A DNA stretch of 64,000 nucleotides from Litchfieldia stipae. GTDB taxonomy: Bacteria; Bacillota; Bacilli; Bacillales; Bacillaceae_L. Positions 8,573-21,101 of the stretch are shown in pieces (within the stretch, counting starts at the first letter, position 1; every line of letters begins with the position of its first letter). The translations under genes were made by a program, and so were the position numbers. Location: contig NZ_JACYHA010000020.1 of the NCBI RefSeq assembly GCF_014837155.1, positions 1 through 64,000 of the forward strand, given 5' to 3'. Below the pieces are notes generated by a model. That model ran no database searches. It was not told where the DNA came from and was given only the letters and a program-made list of their open reading frames with translations.

Positions 8573-9283
8573 ATGGACAAATGGACAATAAAAACTATAA
8601 AAAAAACAGAAGATCTTTTACCTTCAAATGAATTCTTTGATCCATATTTCAACTCAACTATAGAAACTTTTGATGCAACTAAAGTGAGAACACCACCCTC
8701 TACATTATCTAACATTGAACAATTACTTCTTGTACTTCCTTATCTATTCGAAGGTAAGAATTTTGTCCAAGCTATCTCAAACTTTGATAACTATGGTATT
8801 GAACGCTTATATACATTTGCTTCACATTTCAATAAAGTTCAAAATATTAAAAGTGGAAACATTCTGGTTAAAATACAATTTATGAAACCAAAGCATGAAT
8901 CTCTTCAATTGTTTAACCACCTCGATTCTATAAATAAAATCAACAAATTTATTAGTTCCTTATATCTAACACCAAATCCAAGAGTTAATTACCATCAATC
9001 AATAAATGTTAATCCTAACCTTGGCACTCTTTTTCTATTAAATCGCAATATGATACATCCATTAAATGATTATGAATTATTACAAGCAAGAGATTTTATT
9101 GAATTCTTTTCAGAGTGTTATCCTAGGTCATATATTATTAAATCTAACGATATTTATTTTGAAAAAGAGCTATTAAATAATTTTGGAGTGAGAGTTCTTT
9201 CACACGTTTATGATACTCTTATTTGTAATGTACTTGAAAATACAGTTTTATTTTTTGGTGGGGCTAACTTATCTAAAATTTGA
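8573..9283 (+). CDS. hypothetical cytoplasmic protein
   Basis: A 236-residue protein follows a GAGGAGCG ribosome site 41 bp after the secreted-protein gene. No signal peptide or membrane helix is visible. It is rich in Asn, Ile, Phe and Leu, with motifs such as PNPRVNYHQS and a glycine-containing C-terminus (LFFGGANLSKI). I recognise no domain. High AT content and the lack of a known family suggest a recently acquired gene. Its partner is exported, so an exported effector with a cytoplasmic partner is conceivable, but nothing in the sequence proves it. Confidence 0.7.
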   Translation: MDKWTIKTIKKTEDLLPSNEFFDPYFNSTIETFDATKVRTPPSTLSNIEQLLLVLPYLFEGKNFVQAISNFDNYGIERLYTFASHFNKVQNIKSGNILVKIQFMKPKHESLQLFNHLDSINKINKFISSLYLTPNPRVNYHQSINVNPNLGTLFLLNRNMIHPLNDYELLQARDFIEFFSECYPRSYIIKSNDIYFEKELLNNFGVRVLSHVYDTLICNVLENTVLFFGGANLSKI

Positions 9284-9294
9284 AATTCCCCACC
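9257..9294 (+). terminator. probable terminator of the AT-rich gene pair
   Basis: GGTGGGG within the last codons of the preceding gene pairs with CCCCACC just after its stop, followed by TATGCTTTTCTT. The loop is 24 nt and the T tract is interrupted, so efficiency is uncertain. Confidence 0.5.
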
Positions 9295-9344
9295 TATGCT
9301 TTTCTTATATGTCATAACAATTATTAATATATTCTTAATATTAA

Positions 9345-13235
<3,891 letters not shown>

Positions 13236-13239
<4 letters not shown>

Positions 13240-14768
13240 CTTCTTTCCTCCTTCGCATTTTTTTGAGGTGAATTTATTAATGGAGTGATATCAACATTCC
13301 TCAACCAATCGTTCACCTTCTCAATGTCCTTAGAAAAAATACGATCCTTCGTAATCGCTGAAACCATCTTTCGCGCTTCCAGTAGAAATCCCTTTGTCTT
13401 TGTTGCCATGTTCTCTACACCTCGGTATTCAGTTGCTTGCAATGCACATATAAGTTCTATTGCAATCACTCTTCTCGCATTTTGAATGATTTGATATGCA
13501 TGTCTTGAACCAATCGTTCCCATGCTGACATGGTCCTCTTGATTGGCTGAGGATGGAATCGAGTCAACACTTGCTGGGTGTGCCAATGTTTTATTTTCAG
13601 ATACTAGTGATGCCGCACAATATTGCATAATCATTGCACCAGATTGAAGTCCTGGCTGCGGACTTAAGAATGGAGGTAAATCATTTAATTGCGGATTCAC
13701 TAATCGTTCAATCCTTCGTTCTGATATATTTGCAAGCTCTGCGATAGCGACCTTTAGAAAATCCATCGCAAACGCAATCGGCTGACCATGAAAATTTCCA
13801 CCTGAGATGACCTTCTGACCGTCATCAAAAATTAGAGGATTATCTGTCGCAGCATTGACTTCAATTTGTAGCTTTTCTTTCACATAATTCAGTACCTGCC
13901 AAGATGCACCATGTACTTGTGGGATACATCTTAATGAATAGGCATCCTGCACCCGAAGTTCACCCTGCCTAGTAGTTAGCTGACTATCATGTAAGTATTC
14001 TCTTATTCTCTTAGCAACCTCGACCTGCTCTGGATAGCCCCGAACGAGCTGAATATCCTCATCAAAGGCATCAATAATTCCCCTTAATCCTTCAACTGTT
14101 ATTGAGGAGATTAATTCACTCTGATAAGCTAGTTGCTCTGCTTCTAAATAACCAACGACGCCCATCGCTGTCATTGCTTGTGTTCCATTTATAAGAGCTA
14201 GCCCTTCCTTTGCTTTTAGAATGAGTGGAGAGATTTTTTCTTTTGATAAGGCTGTGACTGCATCCACTTTTTCACCCTTGTAGATGACCTCGCCTTCCCC
14301 CATCAGCACTAATGCTAGATGTGATAATGGCGCCAAGTCTCCACTTGCACCCAGTGAACCTTGACTAGGAATCACTGGGTGAATTTCAGCATTAAGTAAA
14401 TCAAGTAGCTGCTCAACCACCACTCGTCTGACACCTGAATATCCTTTCAATAAGGCATTGGCTCTTAACAGCAACATCGCTCTTGCGACAACCTCGGGAA
14501 AAGGATCACCCACCCCACAAGCATGCGAGTGAATGAGATTTAGCTGTAATTCCTCCACATCCTCTTGTTCAATCAGAACATCACTAAATTTTCCAAAGCC
14601 TGTAGTAATCCCGTAAACTACTTTTTTAGAGGACACAATTTGTTCCACTGCCATACGGCTCTTCTCGACGACCTCCAAACTTTCTGCCGAAGCAACAACG
14701 ATTTCTTTTTTATACAATACGCGTTTGATTTCATCCATCGTTAATGAATTCCCTGTCAAAATAACCAC
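13236..14768 (-). CDS. hutH: histidine ammonia-lyase
   Basis: The first enzyme of the pathway, converting L-histidine to urocanate and ammonia. The Ala141-Ser142-Gly143 triad in [15 protein letters not shown] forms the MIO electrophile. The 510 residues align closely with B. subtilis HutH (508), including [11 protein letters not shown] and [12 protein letters not shown]. The start is GTG after a GGGGTGA ribosome site. It is the first gene of the hutHUIG operon; no hutP or hutM is in the window. Confidence 0.97.
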
Positions 14769-14798
14769 CTAGCTTCACCCCTTTATCAAAATAAAGAA

Positions 14799-14846
14799 AG
14801 GGGCTGTATGACTAGAACATCACTTGATGCTTGTCATACAGCCCCT
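14799..14846 (-). terminator. leader terminator (attenuator) of the hut operon
   Basis: A perfect 14-bp stem (AGGGGCTGTATGAC with GTCATACAGCCCCT) and a 20-nt loop are followed on the minus strand by TTCTTTATTTT. It lies between the hut promoter and hutH, 30 nt before the start codon, so it would stop transcription unless antiterminated. In B. subtilis a comparable terminator before hutH is overcome by HutP with histidine. Confidence 0.85.
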
Positions 14847-14905
14847 ATTAACTACTTTAGATAGATTTTTTTCATGCATTCGCATTTTAGATCACCTATT
14901 ATCTA
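14845..14905 (-). promoter_or_regulatory. candidate HutP-type RNA binding region
   Basis: In the minus-strand leader RNA there are two UAG-N4-UAG pairs: UAG-AUAA-UAG (14905-14896) and UAG-UUAA-UAG (14854-14845). HutP of B. subtilis recognises NAG triplets spaced by 4 nt. The second pair overlaps the base of the 5' arm of the terminator stem, so binding there would hinder hairpin formation. B. subtilis sites have three triplets each; here only two per cluster are clear. Confidence 0.55.
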
Positions 14906-14940
14906 TGAAATGATTACTTCTTTTCTCTTACCTTATTCTC

Positions 14941-14970
14941 ATTGTATGTGGGGATAAAATTGTCTGTCAA
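14941..14970 (-). promoter_or_regulatory. hut operon promoter
   Basis: On the minus strand TTGACA (14965-14970), 18 bp and TACAAT (14941-14946). It gives a leader of roughly 165 nt before hutH that contains the UAG motifs and the terminator. The 354-bp gap between hutH and the divergent gene is fully occupied by this leader plus, nearer 15060, the upstream region of the plus-strand gene. Confidence 0.8.
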
Positions 14971-15122
14971 TTAAAATTTTCCATATTTTAACAAGTTATC
15001 AATCTACCAAAGTAGTACATTAAAGAATTTAGTTCATTTTTCAAACATATAACCATTTGTAATATTTAGGTGACATGGTATATTTATCCTATTAATAGAT
15101 TTGTAGAAAGGAAGATGTTTCG

Positions 15123-15584
15123 GTGGATTTTATCTTTAATTTGGTATTTCTCCTCCTATTTTTGAGTCCTTTCCTTTTTTTATATTTGAACAAAAAGCGT
15201 GTTGCCTTAGTAAATGTACTAACAATCATTCTTTATTTAGGAATGTGGGGATATGTTCTTAGCTATAAAGGAAGTGAATTTACTCTTAATCTCCCTATTT
15301 TCATTTGGATTGTCCTCTTAGTAGGATTGATTGGATTTTATCTTACTGGAATTTCCCTGCTTTTCAAGACAAAGGTGGCAGTAAAATCTCCGGCTGTATG
15401 TTTTGGCCTCAATATTCTAGGTACGATTGCAGTGTGCGTGCTTATCGTTTCTATGGATGGGTTATTGTTCGAGTGGAGTTATCTCTCTATTCGAAATCTC
15501 CTGCTGGTATGCGTGGTACCTGTGTATTCGTTGTTTCTCTTATTTACAGGACTAAAGTTCTCGAGGAATAAGAAACAGTTTTAA
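15123..15584 (+). CDS. membrane protein of unknown function
   Basis: A 153-residue, strongly hydrophobic protein with about five transmembrane helices (near residues 5-23, 29-47, 57-77, 89-109 and 121-143) and a short basic tail (KFSRNKKQF). The start is GTG after an AAAGGAAG ribosome site. It is divergent from hutH and 99 bp before mreBH. I recognise no family. Its position beside mreBH is no strong clue to function. Confidence 0.75.
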   Translation: MDFIFNLVFLLLFLSPFLFLYLNKKRVALVNVLTIILYLGMWGYVLSYKGSEFTLNLPIFIWIVLLVGLIGFYLTGISLLFKTKVAVKSPAVCFGLNILGTIAVCVLIVSMDGLLFEWSYLSIRNLLLVCVVPVYSLFLLFTGLKFSRNKKQF

Positions 15585-15683
15585 TTAAATTCTTTTTTCC
15601 TTTTTCCTACAAAGACCCCCATAAATCGACAAGGACTTTAGAACTCTATGTTGGGGTCGAGTATGAAAGGGTTGAATGAACGA

Positions 15684-16685
15684 ATGTTTAGTACATTTGA
15701 ACTAGGAATTGATTTAGGAACGGCTAATATACTCGTATATAGTAAAAATAAAGGTATTATATTGAACGAACCTTCTGTGGTGGCTGTAGATACAGTAACA
15801 AATAAAGTCATCGCAGTAGGTACCGAAGCAAAAGAAATGATCGGTAAGACACCAGGAAGAATTGCAGCAGTTCGTCCATTGAAAAAAGGTGTGATAGCCG
15901 ACTATCATATGACATCAGAAATGCTTCGCCATATTATGTTGAAGGCGAGCAAAAAGCTAGGTTATTCATTACGCAAACCAAGTCTTGTTGTTTGTACTCC
16001 ATCAGGAGCTACTTCTGTTGAAAGAAGAGCGATTCAGGATGCAGCAAGAAACAGTGGTGCCAAGCATGTTCACCTAATTGAGGAGCCAGTTGCAGCAGCA
16101 ATTGGAGCAGACCTTCCAGTTGATGAGCCAACAGCCAATGTGGTTGTCGATATTGGTGGCGGTACAACAGAGGTTGCCATCATCTCATTTGGCGGTGTGG
16201 TCACATTTCAATCAATTAATGTTGGTGGAGATCAATTTGATGAGGATATCATCCAATATGTACGAAAGAACTATAATGTCCTTATTGGTGAAAGAACGGC
16301 TGAGCTTATAAAAATGGAGATTGGCTATGCGCCGATTGACCATGAAAAAGAAACATTAGACATCCGTGGTCGTGATCTTGTCTTGGGATTACCAAAAACA
16401 GTGACACTCTCATCATTTGAGATTCAAAAAACATTAAAGGACTCCTTAGCAAATATATTAGAGTCTGTCAGATCCACATTAGAGGGCTGTCCTCCTGAAT
16501 TAAGTGGTGACATAGTCGACCGTGGAGTGATCCTAACAGGTGGAGGAGCTTTGTTGAAGGGTATCCAAGAATGGCTGAGCGAAGAAATTCACGTTCCCGT
16601 TCACATTGCACCAAATCCACTAGAAGCAGTAGCCATTGGCACAGGTCGTTCATTAAGCGTGATTAAAAAACTACATGCGATGTAG
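15684..16685 (+). CDS. mreBH: actin-like cell-shape protein MreBH
   Basis: An MreB-family actin homologue that organises lateral wall synthesis and, in B. subtilis, autolysin LytE. The ATPase phosphate loops are visible: [13 protein letters not shown] at the N-terminus, [13 protein letters not shown] in the middle and [11 protein letters not shown] near the end. I chose the ATG at 15684 ([10 protein letters not shown]), which matches the start of B. subtilis MreBH and has AAAGGG 11 nt upstream; upstream in-frame starts at 15648 and 15663 are less likely. It has 333 residues. It shows greater similarity to MreBH than to MreB or Mbl, for example the long match through [18 protein letters not shown]. 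Confidence 0.93.
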   Translation: MFSTFELGIDLGTANILVYSKNKGIILNEPSVVAVDTVTNKVIAVGTEAKEMIGKTPGRIAAVRPLKKGVIADYHMTSEMLRHIMLKASKKLGYSLRKPSLVVCTPSGATSVERRAIQDAARNSGAKHVHLIEEPVAAAIGADLPVDEPTANVVVDIGGGTTEVAIISFGGVVTFQSINVGGDQFDEDIIQYVRKNYNVLIGERTAELIKMEIGYAPIDHEKETLDIRGRDLVLGLPKTVTLSSFEIQKTLKDSLANILESVRSTLEGCPPELSGDIVDRGVILTGGGALLKGIQEWLSEEIHVPVHIAPNPLEAVAIGTGRSLSVIKKLHAM

Positions 16686-16689
16686 AAAC

Positions 16690-16731
16690 AAAAAGCACTA
16701 ACAGGTAAACTTCTACCATTAGTGCTTTTTT
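16690..16731 (+). terminator. terminator of mreBH
   Basis: AAAAAGCACTAA pairs with TTAGTGCTTTTT and is followed by further T. It lies 5 bp past the mreBH stop. Confidence 0.92.
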
Positions 16732-16773
16732 CATCTATTAATAGTTAGTGGCTAGATTGGTAAGGTCTCAACT

Positions 16774-17065
16774 ATCTAGCAGACTGAATACACTCAAGAC
16801 TCCCGCGGGATTAATGGCTAAAGTGAGACCCCGCAGGAGTGAAGCGAGGTCACTGAAAAAGTCCGATTTTTTTAGAATAAAAAATGATGTTGAAAAAACG
16901 GGACTCCAGATTCGCTTCTAAGCGACGTTTGAAGGGTAGGGAGACATTTTTGACCCCCTAAAAAACATCACTTTTCAAAAACAATGACTTTTTCAGTGGC
17001 CTCAGTGAAGCGACGAGGAGGCTCACCAGTCACCCCGCAGGACGAGGAGTGTATTCAGGCTACGG
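16774..17065 (+). repeat. GC-rich palindromic repeat, copy 1 (interrupted by a MITE)
   Basis: The outer parts (16774-16845 and 17012-17065) together form the long version of a repeat found five times in the window: outer arms CAGACTGAATACACT and AGTGTATTCAGGCT, inner CTCCCGCGGG, CCCCGCAGGAG and GAGGAGGCTCACC. Removing the inserted 158-bp element plus one 8-bp duplication restores the form of the copy at 23628-23750. It fills the gap between the convergent genes mreBH and threonine dehydratase. Confidence 0.85.
16846..17003. mobile_element. 158-bp MITE with 18-bp inverted ends
   Basis: The ends GAGGTCACTGAAAAAGTC and GACTTTTTCAGTGGCCTC are inverted repeats matching at 17 of 18 positions. The element is flanked on both sides by the direct repeat AGTGAAGC (16838-16845 and 17004-17011), an 8-bp target duplication. 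It carries no coding capacity, so it would need a transposase supplied in trans. It has inserted into the middle of palindromic repeat copy 1. No second copy is seen in this window. Confidence 0.8.
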
Positions 17066-17067
17066 GT

Positions 17068-18276
17068 TTACAAATCAATCTCTATTACATATCCAGCATC
17101 TTTGATCTTTTGAACAATCTGCTCAATATGTGCCTGGTTTTTTGTTTCGAGCGATAATTGAATTTTCGTCTGTCCAGGAAAGACATTCGCACCAATGCGA
17201 TGATGATTAATATGTAGGACATTCCCGTCTAATTCTGCAATCAGTTGTAAGAGCTTATGCAAGTGTCCTGGTTTGTCTGTAATATAAGTAACTAGTGATA
17301 AGAATCGCCCTGACTCCACCATTCCATGCTCAATAATTCTCGAGATAAAGTTCATATCTACATTTCCACCAGTAATGATTGGTACAATTTTTGCATTTTC
17401 AAGTGGAATTTTATTATAAATCAAGGCAGCTAAAGAACTTGCGCCAGACCCCTCAACTAACAATTTATTACGTTCAAGTAATAAAAGCATCGTCCGTGCA
17501 ATTTCCATTTCCTCTACTGTGTAAATTTCATCTACATATGTTTGAATCAACTCAAATGTAAGATTTCCAGGACGTTTAACAGCTATCCCATCGGCCATAC
17601 TTGGTAAGATATCGATTGTCAGTGGCTTATTAGCGAGTAATGACTCCTTCATGCTTGGACATGCTGCTGATTCCACACCATACACTTTAATTGAAGGCTT
17701 AAGTGTCTTTAACGCAAGAGCCACACCAGCAATTAATCCACCACCACCAACTGGACAAACAACTGCATCAATTGATGGTAATTGCTCATAAATCTCAAGT
17801 CCAATTGTACCTTGCCCGGCAATCACCGCTTCATCATCAAACGGGTGAACAAAGGTGGCCCCCATTTCTTTTTGTAAGCCTAATGCGTACTCTAGTGCCT
17901 CATCAAAAGTTGCTCCCTGAAGTTCAACATTCGCACCATATTTTTTCGTTGCTTCGACCTTACTCAAAGGAGCTCCCTTAGGCATGACGATTGTACATGG
18001 CACATTTAATTGGCTACTAGAATAGGCAACGCCTTGAGCATGGTTTCCTGCTGAAGCCGCAATCACCCCTTTTTCAAGTTCACCCTTACTTAGAGACGTC
18101 ATCTTATTATAAGAACCTCTTACTTTAAAAGATCCCGTTTTTTGAAGGTTTTCAAGCTTAAGGTAGATGTCATTATTGCTTAGCTGGCTAAATGTATGAG
18201 AATGATCCAAATGTGTGTAATGCACAATTCCATTCATCTTACTTTTAGCTTCTTCTATTTCTTTAATGGTTATCAT
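17068..18276 (-). CDS. threonine ammonia-lyase (dehydratase), medium form
   Basis: A pyridoxal-phosphate enzyme that deaminates L-threonine to 2-oxobutanoate. The cofactor lysine is Lys51 in GSFKVRGSYNK, and the phosphate-binding loop is CPVGGGGLIAG. The last 80 residues form one ACT domain (FLSLVTYITDKPGHLHKLL), a putative allosteric amino-acid site. The 402-residue length with a single ACT domain fits the medium-form threonine ammonia-lyases rather than the longer biosynthetic B. subtilis IlvA. I start at the ATG at 18276, since the upstream TTG belongs to the GGAGG ribosome site. It could serve isoleucine synthesis or threonine breakdown. Confidence 0.9.
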   Translation of the reverse strand: MITIKEIEEAKSKMNGIVHYTHLDHSHTFSQLSNNDIYLKLENLQKTGSFKVRGSYNKMTSLSKGELEKGVIAASAGNHAQGVAYSSSQLNVPCTIVMPKGAPLSKVEATKKYGANVELQGATFDEALEYALGLQKEMGATFVHPFDDEAVIAGQGTIGLEIYEQLPSIDAVVCPVGGGGLIAGVALALKTLKPSIKVYGVESAACPSMKESLLANKPLTIDILPSMADGIAVKRPGNLTFELIQTYVDEIYTVEEMEIARTMLLLLERNKLLVEGSGASSLAALIYNKIPLENAKIVPIITGGNVDMNFISRIIEHGMVESGRFLSLVTYITDKPGHLHKLLQLIAELDGNVLHINHHRIGANVFPGQTKIQLSLETKNQAHIEQIVQKIKDAGYVIEIDL

Positions 18277-18397
18277 ATGTACATCCTCCAATGAACGGAA
18301 AAAGTTTGTGACACTTAGTTTTTACAGTCTATTCATGATTATTCTATAACTTTCCATACACAAAAGGCTACCAATAAGGTAGTCGTATCATAAGATA

Positions 18398-19117
18398 TTA
18401 TGCTGTTTTTTGTACTTGTTGCTGTGTCATTCGTTTTTTTCGATTTTGAATATATCCAACACCTAAAAGTGAAGCAGTAATCACAGCAATAATTAAGTAG
18501 GAAATAGGTCCGTGACTGATGTGTAAGAAATTTGTTAATCGTTCTTCCTTTAGCATCATCTCACCTGCTGTCCAGGCTAAAATCCCAGAACCAACATAAG
18601 CAATCCAGACAAATTTCTCCATTGCTTTTACAATAAGCTTTGAGCCGAATATCATAATTGGAATACTAATAGCGACACCAAGTGCAATCATACCAATATG
18701 ACCATGCGCTGCTCCAGCAACCGCCACAACATTGTCAAGACTCATCACAGCATCCGCCATGATAATTGTCCCGATTGCTTGTCCAAATCCGGTGCTAGAT
18801 TTCACATGAGCTTCTCCCTCATCACCGATTAGTACCTTATAAGCGATGAATAAAAGCAGTGCTCCTCCAATTAAATTAACAAAAGGAATTTTGAGAAGAT
18901 AAACAATAATTGCCGCAAATAGAATCCTTAAAACAACTGCTCCTGCTGTCCCCCAAAAGATCGCTTTGTTTTGCTGTTCCTTGGGTAGATTTCTGGTTGC
19001 CATTGCAATCACAATTGCGTTATCACCAGATAAGATGATATCAATTGCGATAATTTTGAGAAGAGCAACTGTCGCTCCTGTCGAGATTGCTATTCCTAGG
19101 ATATTTAAAACATCCAC
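18398..19117 (-). CDS. TerC-family integral membrane protein
   Basis: 239 residues with about seven membrane helices and the TerC signature: DIILSGDNAIVIAMA in helix 1-2 and DAVMSLDNVVAVAGA in the middle, whose aspartates lie in the membrane and probably bind metal. The family includes B. subtilis YjbE and YkoY, linked to manganese export and metalation of secreted proteins. The start is GTG, 10 nt after AGGAGG. The upstream gap is only about 97 bp and contains no yybP-ykoY manganese riboswitch. Confidence 0.88.
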   Translation of the reverse strand: MDVLNILGIAISTGATVALLKIIAIDIILSGDNAIVIAMATRNLPKEQQNKAIFWGTAGAVVLRILFAAIIVYLLKIPFVNLIGGALLLFIAYKVLIGDEGEAHVKSSTGFGQAIGTIIMADAVMSLDNVVAVAGAAHGHIGMIALGVAISIPIMIFGSKLIVKAMEKFVWIAYVGSGILAWTAGEMMLKEERLTNFLHISHGPISYLIIAVITASLLGVGYIQNRKKRMTQQQVQKTA

Positions 19118-19214
19118 TTGTCATGCGCCTCCTACGAAACTATTAAAATATGTTGCAATAAATAAGTATAAACAATAGTTAATTATAGCACTTTTCATTC
19201 ATTTGCTATACTTT

Positions 19215-20123
19215 TTATTTTGCGATAGGAAGCCACACCTTTACATTTGTTCCTTTATTCACAAGACTATCAATCTCTATTTCTCCCCCATGGTCATTAA
19301 TAATTCGGTGACTAACCATTAACCCTAATCCCGTCCCGTTTGCTTTCGTAGAGTAGAACGCTTTTCCGATAGATTCTAGCTTTTCCTTAGGAATACCTAC
19401 CCCTTGATCAGATACTTCGATGCAGACCTTGTCATCTATTGCATTTACAGTGATTTCAATATTTCCACCGTTTTCCATCGATTCAATACAATTTTTAATC
19501 AAATTAATAAAGACCTGTTTAATCTTCGTTTCATCACAATAAATCTTCACATGATTTTCTTTTAACGGACTGATTAAATGAATTTGAATATTGTATAATA
19601 TCGCCTGTGTATTTAATAGGAAAACAACCGAATCTAAGATATTTCGTAGATTTGTAAACTTAAGCTCCATTTTCTTTGGCTTTGATAACAGTAATAATTC
19701 TCCTACAATTTCATTAATTCTTTCAATTTCATTTAGCATGACCTTGGAATAACTTTTTCTAGTTAATTCGTTTGTTCCACCATGTTCAATCAATTGAAGA
19801 AATCCTTTTAAACTTGTTAATGGATTTCGAATCTCATGTGCAATTCCAGCTGCTAGTTCACCAATGACAGATAGATTCTCAGATCGACGGATTAAATCAT
19901 CATTTTTCTCTATGAATTCAGCTTGACTTCCTTTTTCCTTTTTTTTGTACAAGGATAAGAAGAGACAACTAAATAAGCAAAAGAACAGGAGGCTAAAACA
20001 AATTAACCATGTCCTCACTAACGGTAAATCACTTATCATATAGATGATGAGTAGATTCGCAAGTAGAAAACCTCCTCCAACAATCATCCATACATGGAAA
20101 TAGCATAACCTGTGTTCTTTCAC
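19215..20123 (-). CDS. orphan sensor histidine kinase, sporulation-kinase type
   Basis: 302 residues: two transmembrane helices (about 11-31 and 37-58) with almost no extracellular loop, then a HisKA domain with the phosphorylated His96 in GIAHEIRNPLTSLKGFLQL. The HATPase domain has the N box NLIKNCIES, the G1 box DQGVGIP and the G2 box GTGLGLMVS. The H-box wording is typical of Bacillus KinA-KinE kinases that feed Spo0F. No response regulator is adjacent, which fits a phosphorelay kinase, but the target is inferred. It starts with GTG after AGGGGG. Confidence 0.85.
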   Translation of the reverse strand: MKEHRLCYFHVWMIVGGGFLLANLLIIYMISDLPLVRTWLICFSLLFFCLFSCLFLSLYKKKEKGSQAEFIEKNDDLIRRSENLSVIGELAAGIAHEIRNPLTSLKGFLQLIEHGGTNELTRKSYSKVMLNEIERINEIVGELLLLSKPKKMELKFTNLRNILDSVVFLLNTQAILYNIQIHLISPLKENHVKIYCDETKIKQVFINLIKNCIESMENGGNIEITVNAIDDKVCIEVSDQGVGIPKEKLESIGKAFYSTKANGTGLGLMVSHRIINDHGGEIEIDSLVNKGTNVKVWLPIAK

Positions 20124-20170
20124 TACTAAACCCCCTAATAACTTAAATGATGTTCCAACTTATCCAAATA

Positions 20171-20203
20171 AAAAGACCTAGCTCCTTGTTTAGAAGCTAG
20201 GTC
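20171..20203 (-). terminator. terminator of the first DUF2294 gene
   Basis: GACCTAGCT pairs with AGCTAGGTC, followed on the minus strand by TTTTTATTT. It separates the gene from the sensor kinase downstream. Confidence 0.85.
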
Positions 20204-20243
20204 ATGTTTAAGACGTTTATTCTCACATTTACCCATTCATTAT

Positions 20244-20924
20244 TCACTTTAAAATGAAGCATATTAAGCTATTATCGTGCTCTAGTTGCCAGTCGATAAA
20301 AATATCTGCGACTTCTTCCTTAAATATATCATCAAAACTTCCATCTTTATGGAAATAGAATTTTTCAAGCTCATCCTTTGTGACATATAGTTCATCCTTG
20401 AACCCTTTTTGTAGGAGTGCTTTCTCAATGGGTACCAAGATGCCATACCTTTTCACAACAATCATTTTTTGTGTGATTGATTTAATTTGTAGTCTTTCTG
20501 GTGCTTTTTGAACTAATTTACTCAATCGAATCACTTCTTTTTCTAAAAGTGAATGATCGAAATGGGCGTCCTTCTCAGCTGGAATCAAGACATCTTCAAG
20601 CTCTAGAACAATGATTCCTCTATTATTAGGATAATTCCAATCATGATAAAAAGTAAAAACCTCTGTCTCCAGCGTTACCTGTACCACACCACGTAATTCG
20701 TTCATTAAGCTATTAATAATCGTTGTCCTTGTTCGATCAACATCTGCAGATTGACCATTCTTCACTAATACAACTTCCATCGGAGAGATAAATCCCCGAA
20801 TGTACATAATCAAATAATTATCTGAAGTTGCTGCAAAGCAAGACTCTGGCCCTCTACCAAATGTATTTCGAAGCAGTTTACTTGTGTAACTACTTATGTA
20901 CTTTAATTGATCCTGTATGTTCAT
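20244..20924 (-). CDS. DUF2294 protein, duplicated domain (paralogue 1)
   Basis: 226 residues. The first half carries the DUF2294 signature GRGPESCFAA, a beta strand, then GFISPMEVVLVKNG. The second half repeats the same pattern in degenerate form (MIVVKRYGILVPIEKALLQKG), so the protein is an internal duplication. DUF2294 has no established function. The start is the ATG at 20924, 6 nt after AGGG; an upstream TTG is possible. It is followed by its own terminator and lies 150 bp after a paralogue. Confidence 0.8.
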   Translation of the reverse strand: MNIQDQLKYISSYTSKLLRNTFGRGPESCFAATSDNYLIMYIRGFISPMEVVLVKNGQSADVDRTRTTIINSLMNELRGVVQVTLETEVFTFYHDWNYPNNRGIIVLELEDVLIPAEKDAHFDHSLLEKEVIRLSKLVQKAPERLQIKSITQKMIVVKRYGILVPIEKALLQKGFKDELYVTKDELEKFYFHKDGSFDDIFKEEVADIFIDWQLEHDNSLICFILK

Positions 20925-21101
20925 CTTATCCCTACCTTGTTGGGACAAAGAATATAATAACCATTGACTTTAATGACACTGGTCTATTCAATTGTAGCAT
21001 AGTTATAAGCGTTGTCATATGATTTGGTTATATTTACTAATCCCAACTAAAATAAATAACTGTCTTTTAATATTATTTGGTTATTTTTGGTTATTTATAC
21101 C

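Noticed and set aside
15123-15584. The 153-residue gene upstream of hut as a displaced hutP
   Set aside because: Its size is close to HutP, but it is a multi-helix membrane protein on the opposite strand; HutP is soluble.
16774-17065. Palindromic repeats as a CRISPR array or riboswitch
   Set aside because: The copies are dispersed singly rather than in regular spacing, and have no cas genes; inverted ends and target duplications show mobile repeats.
19118-19214. Manganese (yybP-ykoY) riboswitch upstream of the TerC gene
   Set aside because: Only about 97 bp are available and no conserved loops are present.
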